Positions 34,053-42,064 of a DNA stretch of 64,000 nt are shown piece by piece. Numbering within the stretch: position 1 is the first letter of the stretch; each line of letters begins with the position of its first letter. The notes under the pieces were generated by a model. It was not told where the DNA came from and searched no databases. It was given only the letters and a program-made list of their open reading frames with translations. The translations under genes and the position numbers were made by a program. This stretch comes from Flavonifractor sp. An10. GTDB lineage: Bacteria; Bacillota; Clostridia; Oscillospirales; Oscillospiraceae. Where the stretch lies: positions 372,001 through 436,000 of the forward strand of contig NZ_NFMB01000003.1 of NCBI RefSeq assembly GCF_002161215.1, in the 5' to 3' direction.

Positions 34053-34809
34053 CGAAGCTGTGGGCCCCCAGTCCCCCCTGTATCTCCAACTTCGCGAGCT
34101 CATCCGCAGCAAGATCGAAAACGGCGAATATCCCCCCGGCACCGCCATCCCCTCAGTAGGCACTTTGGCTGAGAAATACGGCATCCACCGTCTTTCGGTT
34201 CGCTCGGCCATCTCCGCCCTGATCGGAGAAGGGCTGCTCAAGAGTGTCCAGGGCAAAGGGATTTTTGTGGTGGGAGAAAAGCTGGAGCAGGATCTGGAGA
34301 CTGTGGGCGGCTTTGAACAAACGCTGAAGGCATCGGCCAAGCACTTTGAGCAGCGGCTTCTGGTCAAAGCCAGCCGTACTGCCGGCCCTCTCTATGCCAG
34401 CTGGCTGAACTGTCTGGCAGAAGAACCGCTTTATTATGTCAAGCGCCTGAGCCTGCTGGATGGGGAGCCCCTGTCTTTGGAAGAGGCCTACATCCCACAG
34501 TGGCTTGTCCCCAATTTAGCCGATGTGGATCTGAACGTATTTCCACTCCATGAGGTGTACGAATTTTATGGCATACACCTATTACGCGGGGAGCAGAGTT
34601 TGGGTATCACCCGGCTGGATTCTCCCGATGCCAGGCTGCTGGACGTGGATCCCAGGCGGGGGGTACTCACCCTCCAGTGCGTGCGCTATGGCAGCCCCGA
34701 GCGGGCCGACGGGGCCCCCGCCGGCCCCGGGGACGAACAGCCGGTGGAGTTTACTCGTACCCACATCCGAGCAGATAAGTGTGACCTGAGCGTCCATTTT
34801 CACCGTTGA
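34042..34809 (+). CDS. GntR/HutC-family regulator 2 of the frl island
   Basis: 255 aa, same architecture: winged helix (LRELIRSKIENGEYPPGTAIPSVGTLAEKYGIHRLSVRSAISALIGEGLLKSVQGKGIFV) then UTRA (VKRLSLLDGEPLSLEEAYIPQWLVPNLADVDL). It is only weakly similar to regulator 1, so it is an old duplication or independent recruitment. ATG 34042 lies inside the end of regulator 1, implying coupled translation. Two UTRA sensors in one transcript suggest two ligands or a heterodimer. Confidence 0.9.
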   Translation: MRHDEAVGPQSPLYLQLRELIRSKIENGEYPPGTAIPSVGTLAEKYGIHRLSVRSAISALIGEGLLKSVQGKGIFVVGEKLEQDLETVGGFEQTLKASAKHFEQRLLVKASRTAGPLYASWLNCLAEEPLYYVKRLSLLDGEPLSLEEAYIPQWLVPNLADVDLNVFPLHEVYEFYGIHLLRGEQSLGITRLDSPDARLLDVDPRRGVLTLQCVRYGSPERADGAPAGPGDEQPVEFTRTHIRADKCDLSVHFHR

Positions 34810-34910
34810 GTTCTCAACCTTCTTCTTTTATCTTATAGGCTTTCTCTGGCGCAGTTGGCAGCTTCTTTTTCCTATACCTGCTACAAATTCTGCGGCCGGG
34901 CTACTACCTT

Positions 34911-35089
34911 GACCCAAAACTTGACCCAGAACAGGAAAAATCTCGGCGGAGCGGAGAGCATATGACCTCCAGGATTTGGCAGATTTCCAGAGCAAAAAGG
35001 GGCGGAAAGTGCCCAAAATCAATGGATTGAACCTCTGGCAGCAGCTCATAACCCGGAGGTCGAAGGTTCAAATCCTTCCCCCGCAACCA
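34911..35089 (+). repeat. Island right end 2 with attachment site
   Basis: TGACCCA repeats, the conserved 130-bp right arm and the tRNA-fMet 3' half at 35045-35089, ending in CCCCCGCAACCA. It closes island 1 (24.24-35.09 kb, 10.8 kb, integrase plus frl operon plus GntR pair) and serves as left att for island 2. Confidence 0.87.
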
Positions 35090-35090
35090 T

Positions 35091-35124
35091 AAACCCGTCA
35101 GAATTCGTGGATTCTGACGGGTTT
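35091..35124 (+). terminator. Terminator directly after att copy 2
   Basis: Same 14-bp stem AAACCCGTCAGAAT / ATTCTGACGGGTTT as at 24244, followed by CCTTTTG. Confidence 0.85.
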
Positions 35125-35211
35125 CCTTTTGTTTTCATCACTTTTTCGGGCTGATTATTTTTGCCGTTTTGGTCTGACCCAAACCGCGACCCATACGGGA
35201 TCTCGGAGCGG

Positions 35212-36369
35212 TCAGGGCTGGAGAGTTCCAGAGAGGACGCTGCCCATGGTTTTTGCCGCCTGGCGTTGGGATGCCGTGGTCACGTGGGCGTATGTGTCCA
35301 GGGTGAACCCCGCAGAGAAGTGCCCCAGCATCCCGGACACCGTTTTCACATCCACCCCGTTCTGCAGGGCCAGGGTGGCAAAGGTGTGGCGCAGATCATG
35401 GAACCTAACCCTAGGCAGCCCCGCCCGTTTCAGCACCCGGTGGAGCATGTGCAGCACGCTGTCCGGGGAGATTGGACCGCCGGTAGGGCTGGGGAACACC
35501 CAGGGGCTGTCTTCTGCTTTCTTCTTCTGTGCTTCCAGAACGTCTATCGTATCCACCGCCAGCGGCAGGGTGCGGTAGGCGTTTTTTGTTTTCAGAGGTG
35601 CCTCCAGCACCTCTCCGTTGATCCGGGCGATCTGCCGCTTAACCCGGAGGTCGCCCCGCTCCAAATCAATATCCTCCCATTTCAGGCCGAGAAGTTCGCC
35701 TCGCCTCAAGCCGGTGGCCAACTCCAGGTAGTAGAGCTCAAACACGCCGCTGTCCTTGGCCTCTCTCAGGAAGGACTGGAGCTGTTCCACAGGTAGGGTT
35801 TTCATCTCCCGGTGCTCCAACCTTGGCAGGGCGCAGCCCTCCGCCGGATTGCTGGCTATCAGTTTCTGCTCCTGAGCCAGTTTCATAGCCGAGGAAATGA
35901 TCTGGTGGATGTTCCGCACGGTCTTGGGGCTCAGCCCCTTGGCCTGATGCCTGGATTCCAGCCGGTCCACCCTGCCTTCCTCCAACAACTTCTTGTAGAA
36001 CTTCTGTAATTCCAGAGAAGTGAGCTTTCCCAGCGGGATTTTTCCAATATTGGGCTTGATGTGGTTGTCGATATACCCACGGTAGGTCTGGTGGGATGAG
36101 GGCCGTACCTTCACCTTGGCGTAGTGCTCGAACCACACCTCCATCCACTGCCCCACCGTGTACCGGCCAACCTTGGCCGTGTCCAGTCCTTTCGCTTCCT
36201 CGATTGCTTGTTTCAGCTTTGCCTTAGCCTCCGCCTGGGTCTTTCCCAGCACGTTCTTGTAGATGGCCCTGCCCGTCTCTGGATCGCGGCCGGCGGTATA
36301 TCGCCCTTCCCATCGGCCATCTTTCCGCTTGCGGAGGTTACCCTCCCCGTTGGCCCTTCGTTTTGCCAT
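35212..36369 (-). CDS. Tyrosine integrase of island 2
   Basis: 385 aa, full-length with the same catalytic residues as the integrase at 24365 (Arg in TGLRRGELLGLKW, HDLRHTFATL, MLGH, Tyr in LDTYAHVT). The last 100 codons are identical in protein and nearly so in DNA, while the middle differs at scattered positions, so the two share an att specificity and either diverged recently or exchanged ends by recombination. ATG 36369 after AGGAGGTAATAAGCC. The flanks from att to repeat copy C parallel those of island 1. Confidence 0.95.
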   Translation of the reverse strand: MAKRRANGEGNLRKRKDGRWEGRYTAGRDPETGRAIYKNVLGKTQAEAKAKLKQAIEEAKGLDTAKVGRYTVGQWMEVWFEHYAKVKVRPSSHQTYRGYIDNHIKPNIGKIPLGKLTSLELQKFYKKLLEEGRVDRLESRHQAKGLSPKTVRNIHQIISSAMKLAQEQKLIASNPAEGCALPRLEHREMKTLPVEQLQSFLREAKDSGVFELYYLELATGLRRGELLGLKWEDIDLERGDLRVKRQIARINGEVLEAPLKTKNAYRTLPLAVDTIDVLEAQKKKAEDSPWVFPSPTGGPISPDSVLHMLHRVLKRAGLPRVRFHDLRHTFATLALQNGVDVKTVSGMLGHFSAGFTLDTYAHVTTASQRQAAKTMGSVLSGTLQP

Positions 36370-36649
36370 GGCTTATTACCTCCTTTGCAGCAACACAGCA
36401 TACCGCAGAAGGGGAGAAATAGCCAGGCCAACGGTGCAGAGTTAACAGAACATTATCATTTGCCTTTTCTTTGTTTTATGCGGCGCAGGATTTGCGTACC
36501 CTGCGCGGGGAAGGATGCTCCCAGCCCAAACGCCCCGACAGCGTCGGTCAAAAAGGCTGGAACCGGCTGGGAACATTGGATTTCTCAAATTGACGACCAC
36601 CTAAAACCACCGACTGTGGCGAAAAGGTGCACCTTCCGCGAAAGCCGGA

Positions 36650-36672
36650 AAAGCCCCGCACCGCGGGGCTTT
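36650..36672. terminator. Hairpin upstream of integrase 2
   Basis: AAAGCCCCGC / GCGGGGCTTT with a 3-nt loop, the counterpart of 25803-25825. The surrounding gene-free stretch 36370-36705 shows nothing else. Confidence 0.6.
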
Positions 36673-36705
36673 GTGGCCGGGAGATGGGCGCTTGCGACCA
36701 CCTCT

Positions 36706-37079
36706 CTTTATCCTAGTACGAAAATCGAACGCCCCCAGAGAACCCGAAACGGGACTCCCCGGAGGCGTTCTTCTTCTGGAATTGAATGTTCTGGATGGCC
36801 AGGATCGCCGCGTCATGGCTGTCCCAGACAGCCACCGCCCCACACACGGCCCAACACCGCCGAAATTCCCGTTCCGGGGGCAGCTTGCCCCGCTTCCGCT
36901 CTGAAACCGGCACACAGGGTGCACACGGCCGCGACAGCGGTTTCCTCCTGCCTGTCCGCCTCGTGCTTGAGTACGCCGGATGCTCACGGTGCAAAGTGGG
37001 TGCGGGCCACGCCCGCAAATGCGCCGGGCTGCCGCTTGCGGCAAGCCAGGTGCTCTGCTTGCCCCACCCATGGGTGGGT
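36706..37079 (+). repeat. Dispersed structured repeat, copy C
   Basis: Same blocks as copies A and B, with about 35 extra bases (GTGCTTGAGTACGCCGGATG region) before the GTGGGTGCGGGCCACGCC block. The first hairpin keeps the outer arms; its inner arms are GAG-AA-CCC and GGG-A-CTC, again changed on both sides in step. Confidence 0.8.
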
Positions 37080-37221
37080 AAAACGTCCCCTTGACCTCCA
37101 GCCTCCGGATGGGTTACTCCAGGCACGGCACAGAGCCAAGTTCTTCCTTCTGAATTTCCCCGTAGGGGCTAACCCCTTTTTTGTTTTATTGCGGCGCAGC
37201 TTTTGAGGTGGGTCTACCGCC

Positions 37222-37392
37222 TTGACCCTGAATCTGACACAGAACAGGAAAAATCCCGACAGAGCGGAGACTATATGACCTCTGGAATTTGGCAGATTTC
37301 TGGGATAAAAAGGGCCAGAAAGCGCATGAAATCAACGGATTGAACCGTTGGTAGCAACTTCATAACCCGGAGCTCGGAGGTTGACACCCTTC
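37222..37392 (+). repeat. Decayed island right end and att copy
   Basis: The 130-bp right arm is recognisable (TGACACAGAACAGGAAAAAT, CATGAAATCAACGGATTGAA) and 37358-37392 matches the tRNA-fMet 3' half with several changes (GGAGCTCGGAGGTTGACACCC). It lies only 2.3 kb after att copy 2, so an island reduced to integrase plus repeat C seems to be followed by cargo of a further island. Confidence 0.75.
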
Positions 37393-38133
37393 ATCGGAAA
37401 GACCGGGCCCAGTTCCAAGGATCTCTTTTGTATAAATAATTCGGTGATGTTCAAAGGGGCAACAAAAGAAAGTGATATCGAGAAAGAATTCTGGCTTCAC
37501 AACCAGCTTACTGTATTGAGCGTTCAAGAGTTCCTCCAGATCAGTCAGTCCCCATGACTCTGGAATATCCCCGACATGAGCATCGCACAGCACAAAGCGA
37601 CCGTCTTTCGGAAGAAACAGGCCATTTTCTGAGCGGGAATATGGCCCTGAAGTGAGAATCTGGATTTTTGTGGAAAGAGCTGCTCCCATAGCTTCCATGA
37701 GATCTGTGAAATCAAAAGGTGCCATACTAAGTGGATCGGTATAGAAAAGGAAACAGGTGCGATATATGTCCTCCAATGTGCTGAGACTATCAGCACATAC
37801 GACCAGCCATAATGAATCAGATGACTTATTACATTCCTCAGCCTGTTGCCAGAGGCTTAAAATGCTTGGTATGGTCTCTTCGGTGACATTCAGATTACCA
37901 ATCACACGTACTGGAATGGCTCCGTTTATTGAGCCGTAGAATGGTTGTTTATCTTGATCCATTGCAGTTAAAATGGTCGAAAGCTCGGCAGGATCTTTGC
38001 ATTTCCAATCGATTGTATAACAGGAAAATTTATACCCAACCCAACCGTGTGCAATTGAAGCTGGGATGTTTTGGCACTCCAGCGAAACAAGATATCGCTC
38101 TTCTGTAGTCCACATGTCGCTCAACAAGCCCAT
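37360..38133 (-). CDS. Protein of unknown function whose C-terminus runs into the decayed att site
   Basis: 257 aa, no family recognised. Lower GC (about 44%) than its neighbours. Aromatic- and Cys-containing globular sequence without membrane segments (LWLVVCADSLSTLEDIYRTCFLFYTDP, KDGRFVLCDAHVGDIPESWGLTDLEELL). ATG 38133 chosen, 7 bp after GAGGGG; a start five codons upstream is possible. The final ten or so residues (GCQPPSSGL) are translated from the decayed att repeat, so the native C-terminus was replaced when the island junction formed. It may still fold or be a remnant. Confidence 0.6.
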   Translation of the reverse strand: MGLLSDMWTTEERYLVSLECQNIPASIAHGWVGYKFSCYTIDWKCKDPAELSTILTAMDQDKQPFYGSINGAIPVRVIGNLNVTEETIPSILSLWQQAEECNKSSDSLWLVVCADSLSTLEDIYRTCFLFYTDPLSMAPFDFTDLMEAMGAALSTKIQILTSGPYSRSENGLFLPKDGRFVLCDAHVGDIPESWGLTDLEELLNAQYSKLVVKPEFFLDITFFCCPFEHHRIIYTKEILGTGPGLSDEGCQPPSSGL

Positions 38134-38261
38134 AAAATAGCCCCTCATTTCTGTAATCGTTCCAATCCTCTCGTCGTGCGGCTTTGCGCTCCTGACTCAG
38201 GTATCACTTGGACTTTTCTGATATATATCATCTTAAGGCAAGGCGCTGTCATCAGCCGGAA

Positions 38262-38520
38262 CAGAATTCTTCGATGGCCAGGCTCGCCGCGTCATGACTG
38301 TCCCAGACAGCCACCGCCCCACACACGGCCCAACGTCGTCGAAGCCCTCTGGCAGGGGCACACACCTTCTCCACCGCCTCGAAACCGGCACACAGAGGTC
38401 ACACGGCCGCCACAGGGGTCCTGTCCGGCAATCCTGCACATGAGTGTGACTTCCCCCGCCAGGAAAGTGGGTGCGGGCCACGCCCGCAAATGCGCCGGGC
38501 GGTCGCTTGCGGCAAGCAGA
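38262..38520 (+). repeat. Dispersed structured repeat, copy D (5' part missing)
   Basis: Starts within the GATGGCCAGG block and lacks the CTTTATCCTAGTAC hairpin; then GTCATGACTGTCCCAGACAG, GCCCCACACACGGCCCAACG, AAACCGGCACACAG, CACACGGCCGCCACAGGGG and GTGGGTGCGGGCCACGCCCG. Its right end GCTTGCGGCAAGC stops 2-3 bases before the stop codon of the next minus-strand gene, the same placement as copy B. It fills most of the 38134-38522 gap. Confidence 0.75.
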
Positions 38521-38522
38521 GC

Positions 38523-39386
38523 CTACCCTCTGATCAGCTGAGCGCAAAGGGCAAACGCATCCGGACTCCCGATGCCAAAATCCAACAGCCAACTTCGGAG
38601 CTTTTTCAGGGCCCGCGGCTTCGGAGCGGCCTTCTCCATCGGTTCCATGGAGAGCCAGTTCGCCGACCAGTTATGGGTGGAGCAGGAGGCCAGCTTTTCC
38701 CGGTCGTCGTCCCCTACAAAGCAGACACAGGGGTGAGGCGTGCCATCCTCACAGACGCCCTGGAGAAACAGGCCGGCCGGGATGCCGGCGGTTCTGACCC
38801 AGTTGCCGTCGGAGAAGGGAAGCTCCAGGTCGGGCAGATGGTGGAGGATCGGCTCTTTTTCGCCGGGAAGGCGGTGCTCCGCGGCCCCCCGCAGAAATGA
38901 CTCCTCCCGGAGTTCCCCCAGCCCCGCCCGCCGGAGCAGAGCATCTCCCAGGACGGGATAATGGGGAAACCAGACGCCGCACGCATCCCGCACCATCAAA
39001 AAAGCGCCGATAAATCGTGCCTCCCCGCTTGGCAGGGGATCAAACAGTTGCAGCAGCGGGTCTGTCCCGACAGAAGGGCACACAGACGCATGAAGGGCCG
39101 CATCCAGGCGGAAGTATGGTTCCTGGTCTTCCCGCCAAAGATACAACCGGTCCGGGAGGGCCTCATAAAACGCCTGCCAAGCCGCCCGGAAGGTCTTTGC
39201 CAGAAACCGAATGGCGCGGGCCTCCGCCGGGTTCGCCTCCGCCGCCAGCCCCTCCAGCAGCTCCGCCTTCCGGTTCATAGGCAGGGGGGCGCAGGCGATG
39301 ATTTGACCCTGTTCAAAGGGGGTAAGGGACTGGCAGGCGAGCCAGGCGGCGATACGGGGGGATGAGATCAGCGCTGGGATATTCAC
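38523..39386 (-). CDS. Protein of unknown function, AAA+/WYL island module
   Basis: 287 aa, GTG start 39386 seven bases after AAGGAGG. No family recognised. The N-terminal half is helical and Ala/Leu-rich (MNRKAELLEGLAAEANPAEARAIRFLAKTFRAAWQAFYEALPDRLYLW), the C-terminal half mixed with HPCVCFVGDDDREKLASCSTHNWSANW. No signal peptide or membrane segment. Last gene of the minus-strand run that begins with the AAA+ gene; 30 bp after the previous gene. Confidence 0.65.
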   Translation of the reverse strand: MNIPALISSPRIAAWLACQSLTPFEQGQIIACAPLPMNRKAELLEGLAAEANPAEARAIRFLAKTFRAAWQAFYEALPDRLYLWREDQEPYFRLDAALHASVCPSVGTDPLLQLFDPLPSGEARFIGAFLMVRDACGVWFPHYPVLGDALLRRAGLGELREESFLRGAAEHRLPGEKEPILHHLPDLELPFSDGNWVRTAGIPAGLFLQGVCEDGTPHPCVCFVGDDDREKLASCSTHNWSANWLSMEPMEKAAPKPRALKKLRSWLLDFGIGSPDAFALCAQLIRG

Positions 39387-39416
39387 ACAGCATCCTCCTT
39401 CTCAGGATGAAGGCAG

Positions 39417-40163
39417 TCACGGGTGTCGGATTGTTACAGGCTCTTTCAGATTCTTAAGGCTTGGCTCAAAAATATGACAGGCGGGGTGGTACACATAATA
39501 AACGTCAGTCCATTCACTTTTGCCTGGGAGCCACACATGTTGGGGTCCGCCCTTGTTCCAGGGCTGAATCCCGAGCATCTCAGCGACCACATCAAAGCAG
39601 CCACAGCAGACGATGATCTCCGGAGACAGAAGTTCAATCTCCCGTATGATGAAGGCCATGTACTTTTGAACATACTGCTTCAGCTGCGTGTTATTGCAAT
39701 CCCCAAATCCACCCCGTTTATTCAGGTTTATATATCCAAAAGATTCTGTACCGTTCCGCCCCAATGCTTCAAAAACCGCTTGAAACCTATTTGCATATAT
39801 TTTCCTTGTCGAACTATTTATGCACTCGTTGAACCAGAAGCGACCGCTGGTTTCCGGACCAATGGCGCCGTAGCCGCTGAGATTGGCCTCCTTTAAAATA
39901 AAAAGCACCTGCACACTTTGGGTACACGGCTGTCTGACAGGCACCTCCATGCGGGTGACGCCGTCCGGGCAGAAGCTGCCCCTGAATTTTTCCGTGTCCT
40001 CATCGTCTACTTTTTTGCCGCCCCTGCCGATGGGATAGGTGTCCGGATAACCTTCAGAAAGCTGTTCGCACAGATGCGCCGCCCTCCAGAGCACAAAAAG
40101 CTCCTCCAGATTTGAGCATCGTTCAATGCCTTTTCCCCAATCAAAATACTGGTTCATACTCAT
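39417..40163 (-). CDS. Possible uracil-DNA-glycosylase-fold protein, AAA+/WYL island module
   Basis: 248 aa. Two segments resemble the uracil-DNA glycosylase superfamily: VQVLFILKEANLSGYGAIGPETSGRFWF near residue 85 (position of the first active-site strand) and YMAFIIREIELLSPEIIVCCGCFDVVAEMLG near residue 165 (the strand-helix EIxxxxPxxIxxxG pattern). The C-terminal YYVYHPACHIFEPSLKNL could supply the family histidine. The match is by eye and weak; a nucleotide-processing enzyme or a pure structural relative are alternatives. ATG 40163 lies 22 bp after the WYL gene. Confidence 0.5.
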   Translation of the reverse strand: MSMNQYFDWGKGIERCSNLEELFVLWRAAHLCEQLSEGYPDTYPIGRGGKKVDDEDTEKFRGSFCPDGVTRMEVPVRQPCTQSVQVLFILKEANLSGYGAIGPETSGRFWFNECINSSTRKIYANRFQAVFEALGRNGTESFGYINLNKRGGFGDCNNTQLKQYVQKYMAFIIREIELLSPEIIVCCGCFDVVAEMLGIQPWNKGGPQHVWLPGKSEWTDVYYVYHPACHIFEPSLKNLKEPVTIRHP

Positions 40164-40185
40164 CCCGTCTGCTTCCCCTCTCATT

Positions 40186-41241
40186 TTATTGGTACCCCTC
40201 CAGCGCCCGCTCCAGCATCCCCTTCACTCTGTCCCGTAAATCCTCCGGCTCCAGGACGGTCACATGGGGTGCGAAGCTCTTGGCGAACTGCTCCACAGAC
40301 ATTTCGTTGGCGAACACCGTGGCAGTGACACCGTTGTCATCCTCGTCAGAGAAAGCGATATCCATCCCAAATAGGTCGATCATATCGCTGACCAGGAAGG
40401 AGGCGATCCGCAGCCTGGCCCGGCAGTCGCCGCTGGCATACATATAGACATGGCGCCTCATATACTCCGCCAGATCCAATGGGCGGCCATCCGTCCCCGT
40501 CAGGGAGGAGAAGGGCCGGGCGGACTCATTCAGCACCTCCAGGTCACAGATGCGGTCCAGCCGGTAGTTGGCCACATTGTCGTGGCTGTCATGGTTGCAG
40601 ATAAGGTAGTATTTTCCCTCCCTAGCCGCCATCTGGTAGGGAGTGACTACATACTCCCGGACGCTGCCGTCGGACCGGGTACGAAGGTGCTGCTGCTTGT
40701 CCGTGCGGTACTCCAGATAGTGAAAGGAGACCTTCCGGTTTCTGCAGATGGCCTCGTCCAGCAGCTCGATGTTGAGAAAGAGCTGCCGGTTGTCGGTCCG
40801 GTCCTCCGGCATGGGAGCGATATGGCCCACCCGGGAGCGGAAATAGACACTGGACAGCTCCTCCAGCTTCTCCACCAGCTCCCTGCACTGACTGTGGGGC
40901 AGGTGCCGGGAGAAGAGAAGCCCGTCAATGAGCAGCCGCAGTTCCCCGTCGGTAAACTCCCGCACCAGGTAGAATTCAGTGAGGATAGTGTTCTCCGCCA
41001 ACTCCCCTGTCCGGGGGTCCGATGTAGTGCGGGCGATCTCCGTGTATTCAACACCCAGGCCGAACTCCACCAGATCCATCAGGTTGCGTTTGATGGCCTT
41101 CCGGTCGGCGGTCATACCGTACCGGCTGCGCAGCAGGTCGCCAATCTCCCGCTGGCTGAGCCTGTGGTTCTCGTCGGAGTATCTGCGCAGGATGTCCAGA
41201 ATGTTCACGATCAGCAGCTTCTTGGGCTGTTTGGCATACAT
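40186..41241 (-). CDS. WYL-domain transcriptional regulator
   Basis: 351 aa. N-terminal winged helix (LLIVNILDILRRYSDENHRLSQREIGDLLRSRYGMTADRKAIKRNLMDLVEFGLGVEY, residues 7-65), then a WYL domain (RKVSFHYLEYRTDK...YVVTPYQMAAREGKYYLICNHDSHDNVANYRLDRICDLEVL, about 165-230) and a C-terminal WCX-like extension. WYL proteins sense nucleic acids or nucleotides and often control DNA-damage or anti-phage genes. Start chosen at ATG 41241, seven bases after GGGAGGGA. Probably autoregulates this gene set. Confidence 0.9.
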   Translation of the reverse strand: MYAKQPKKLLIVNILDILRRYSDENHRLSQREIGDLLRSRYGMTADRKAIKRNLMDLVEFGLGVEYTEIARTTSDPRTGELAENTILTEFYLVREFTDGELRLLIDGLLFSRHLPHSQCRELVEKLEELSSVYFRSRVGHIAPMPEDRTDNRQLFLNIELLDEAICRNRKVSFHYLEYRTDKQQHLRTRSDGSVREYVVTPYQMAAREGKYYLICNHDSHDNVANYRLDRICDLEVLNESARPFSSLTGTDGRPLDLAEYMRRHVYMYASGDCRARLRIASFLVSDMIDLFGMDIAFSDEDDNGVTATVFANEMSVEQFAKSFAPHVTVLEPEDLRDRVKGMLERALEGYQ

Positions 41242-41282
41242 GGTCATTCCCTCCCCCACTTCAGTATAGCAGAGCTGTCCCC

Positions 41283-42050
41283 TCAGGGCAAGGGCGGGCC
41301 GGAAAGCCTGCTGTAATCGGGCATGGCCGCGTCTTCATCCACGGGGGCGTGGAAGCTGTCCCCTCCGTTCTGGTCGTTCCACAGTGCCAGCAGGGCCTGA
41401 TATACCGTGCCCGGAAAATAATAGCTAGGGGCCGGGCCTGCCAGGACGGCGGCCAGCTCTGAACGTTCCTCCGGGGAAAGCCTGTCTTCTGCCGGGGAGA
41501 GCCAGGCGGGCTCCGTCAGGCTGACCGCCGCTCCCGTGCCGTCCGGCCGGACATAGTGGAAATGGGGCCGGGGCTCACAGTCGTCTGTTCCGATCCGCAG
41601 GGCGAATTTCCCCCGGCGGGTAAAGGCCGTAGCCCAGTCCTCCCGCTGCAGCAGATTAACGTAGAAGGGGCGGTGGAGTTGTTCCGGTACCTGGCAGGCG
41701 TTGTAGGCGTTCCACGCGGCCATGGCCTGTTCCCAGTTAGTGGGGTCGCCCGGCGCTCTCCGTTGGCGAAAGAACCGCTCCAGCTCCCACCGCCGGGAGA
41801 GGGGCAGGTTGTCGTGGGGCTCCATGGGCCGGGCATCTTCCAGCAGCAGGCAGATCTCCCGGCCCCGGCCATACCGAAAGAAGAAGTGGGGCTTGTCAAA
41901 GTCCCGGCACGGGGCGCACACCAGCACCTGCCCGCCCCGGTCAGTCCAGCCCACCAGGAGGAAGGACTGACCGTCGGGGCCGGTAATCCGGCTACCGGTG
42001 ACAGGACGGAGCTTTTCCCTGAGTCGGGCAATCAGCTTCGGCAATCTCAT
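41283..42050 (-). CDS. Protein of unknown function paired with the AAA+ ATPase
   Basis: 255 aa, ATG 42050 nine bases after AGGAGG, 14 bp after the AAA+ stop, so co-translated with it. No family recognised. Two similar-looking halves each contain a beta strand with PHF and an Arg/Gly turn (DFDKPHFFFRYGRGREICLLLEDARP near residue 50 and CEPRPHFHYVRPDGTGAAVSLTEPAWLSP near 155), hinting at an internal duplication. No membrane segments. Likely an adaptor or target of the ATPase. Confidence 0.65.
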   Translation of the reverse strand: MRLPKLIARLREKLRPVTGSRITGPDGQSFLLVGWTDRGGQVLVCAPCRDFDKPHFFFRYGRGREICLLLEDARPMEPHDNLPLSRRWELERFFRQRRAPGDPTNWEQAMAAWNAYNACQVPEQLHRPFYVNLLQREDWATAFTRRGKFALRIGTDDCEPRPHFHYVRPDGTGAAVSLTEPAWLSPAEDRLSPEERSELAAVLAGPAPSYYFPGTVYQALLALWNDQNGGDSFHAPVDEDAAMPDYSRLSGPPLP

Positions 42051-42064
42051 AACGGCATGCCTCC

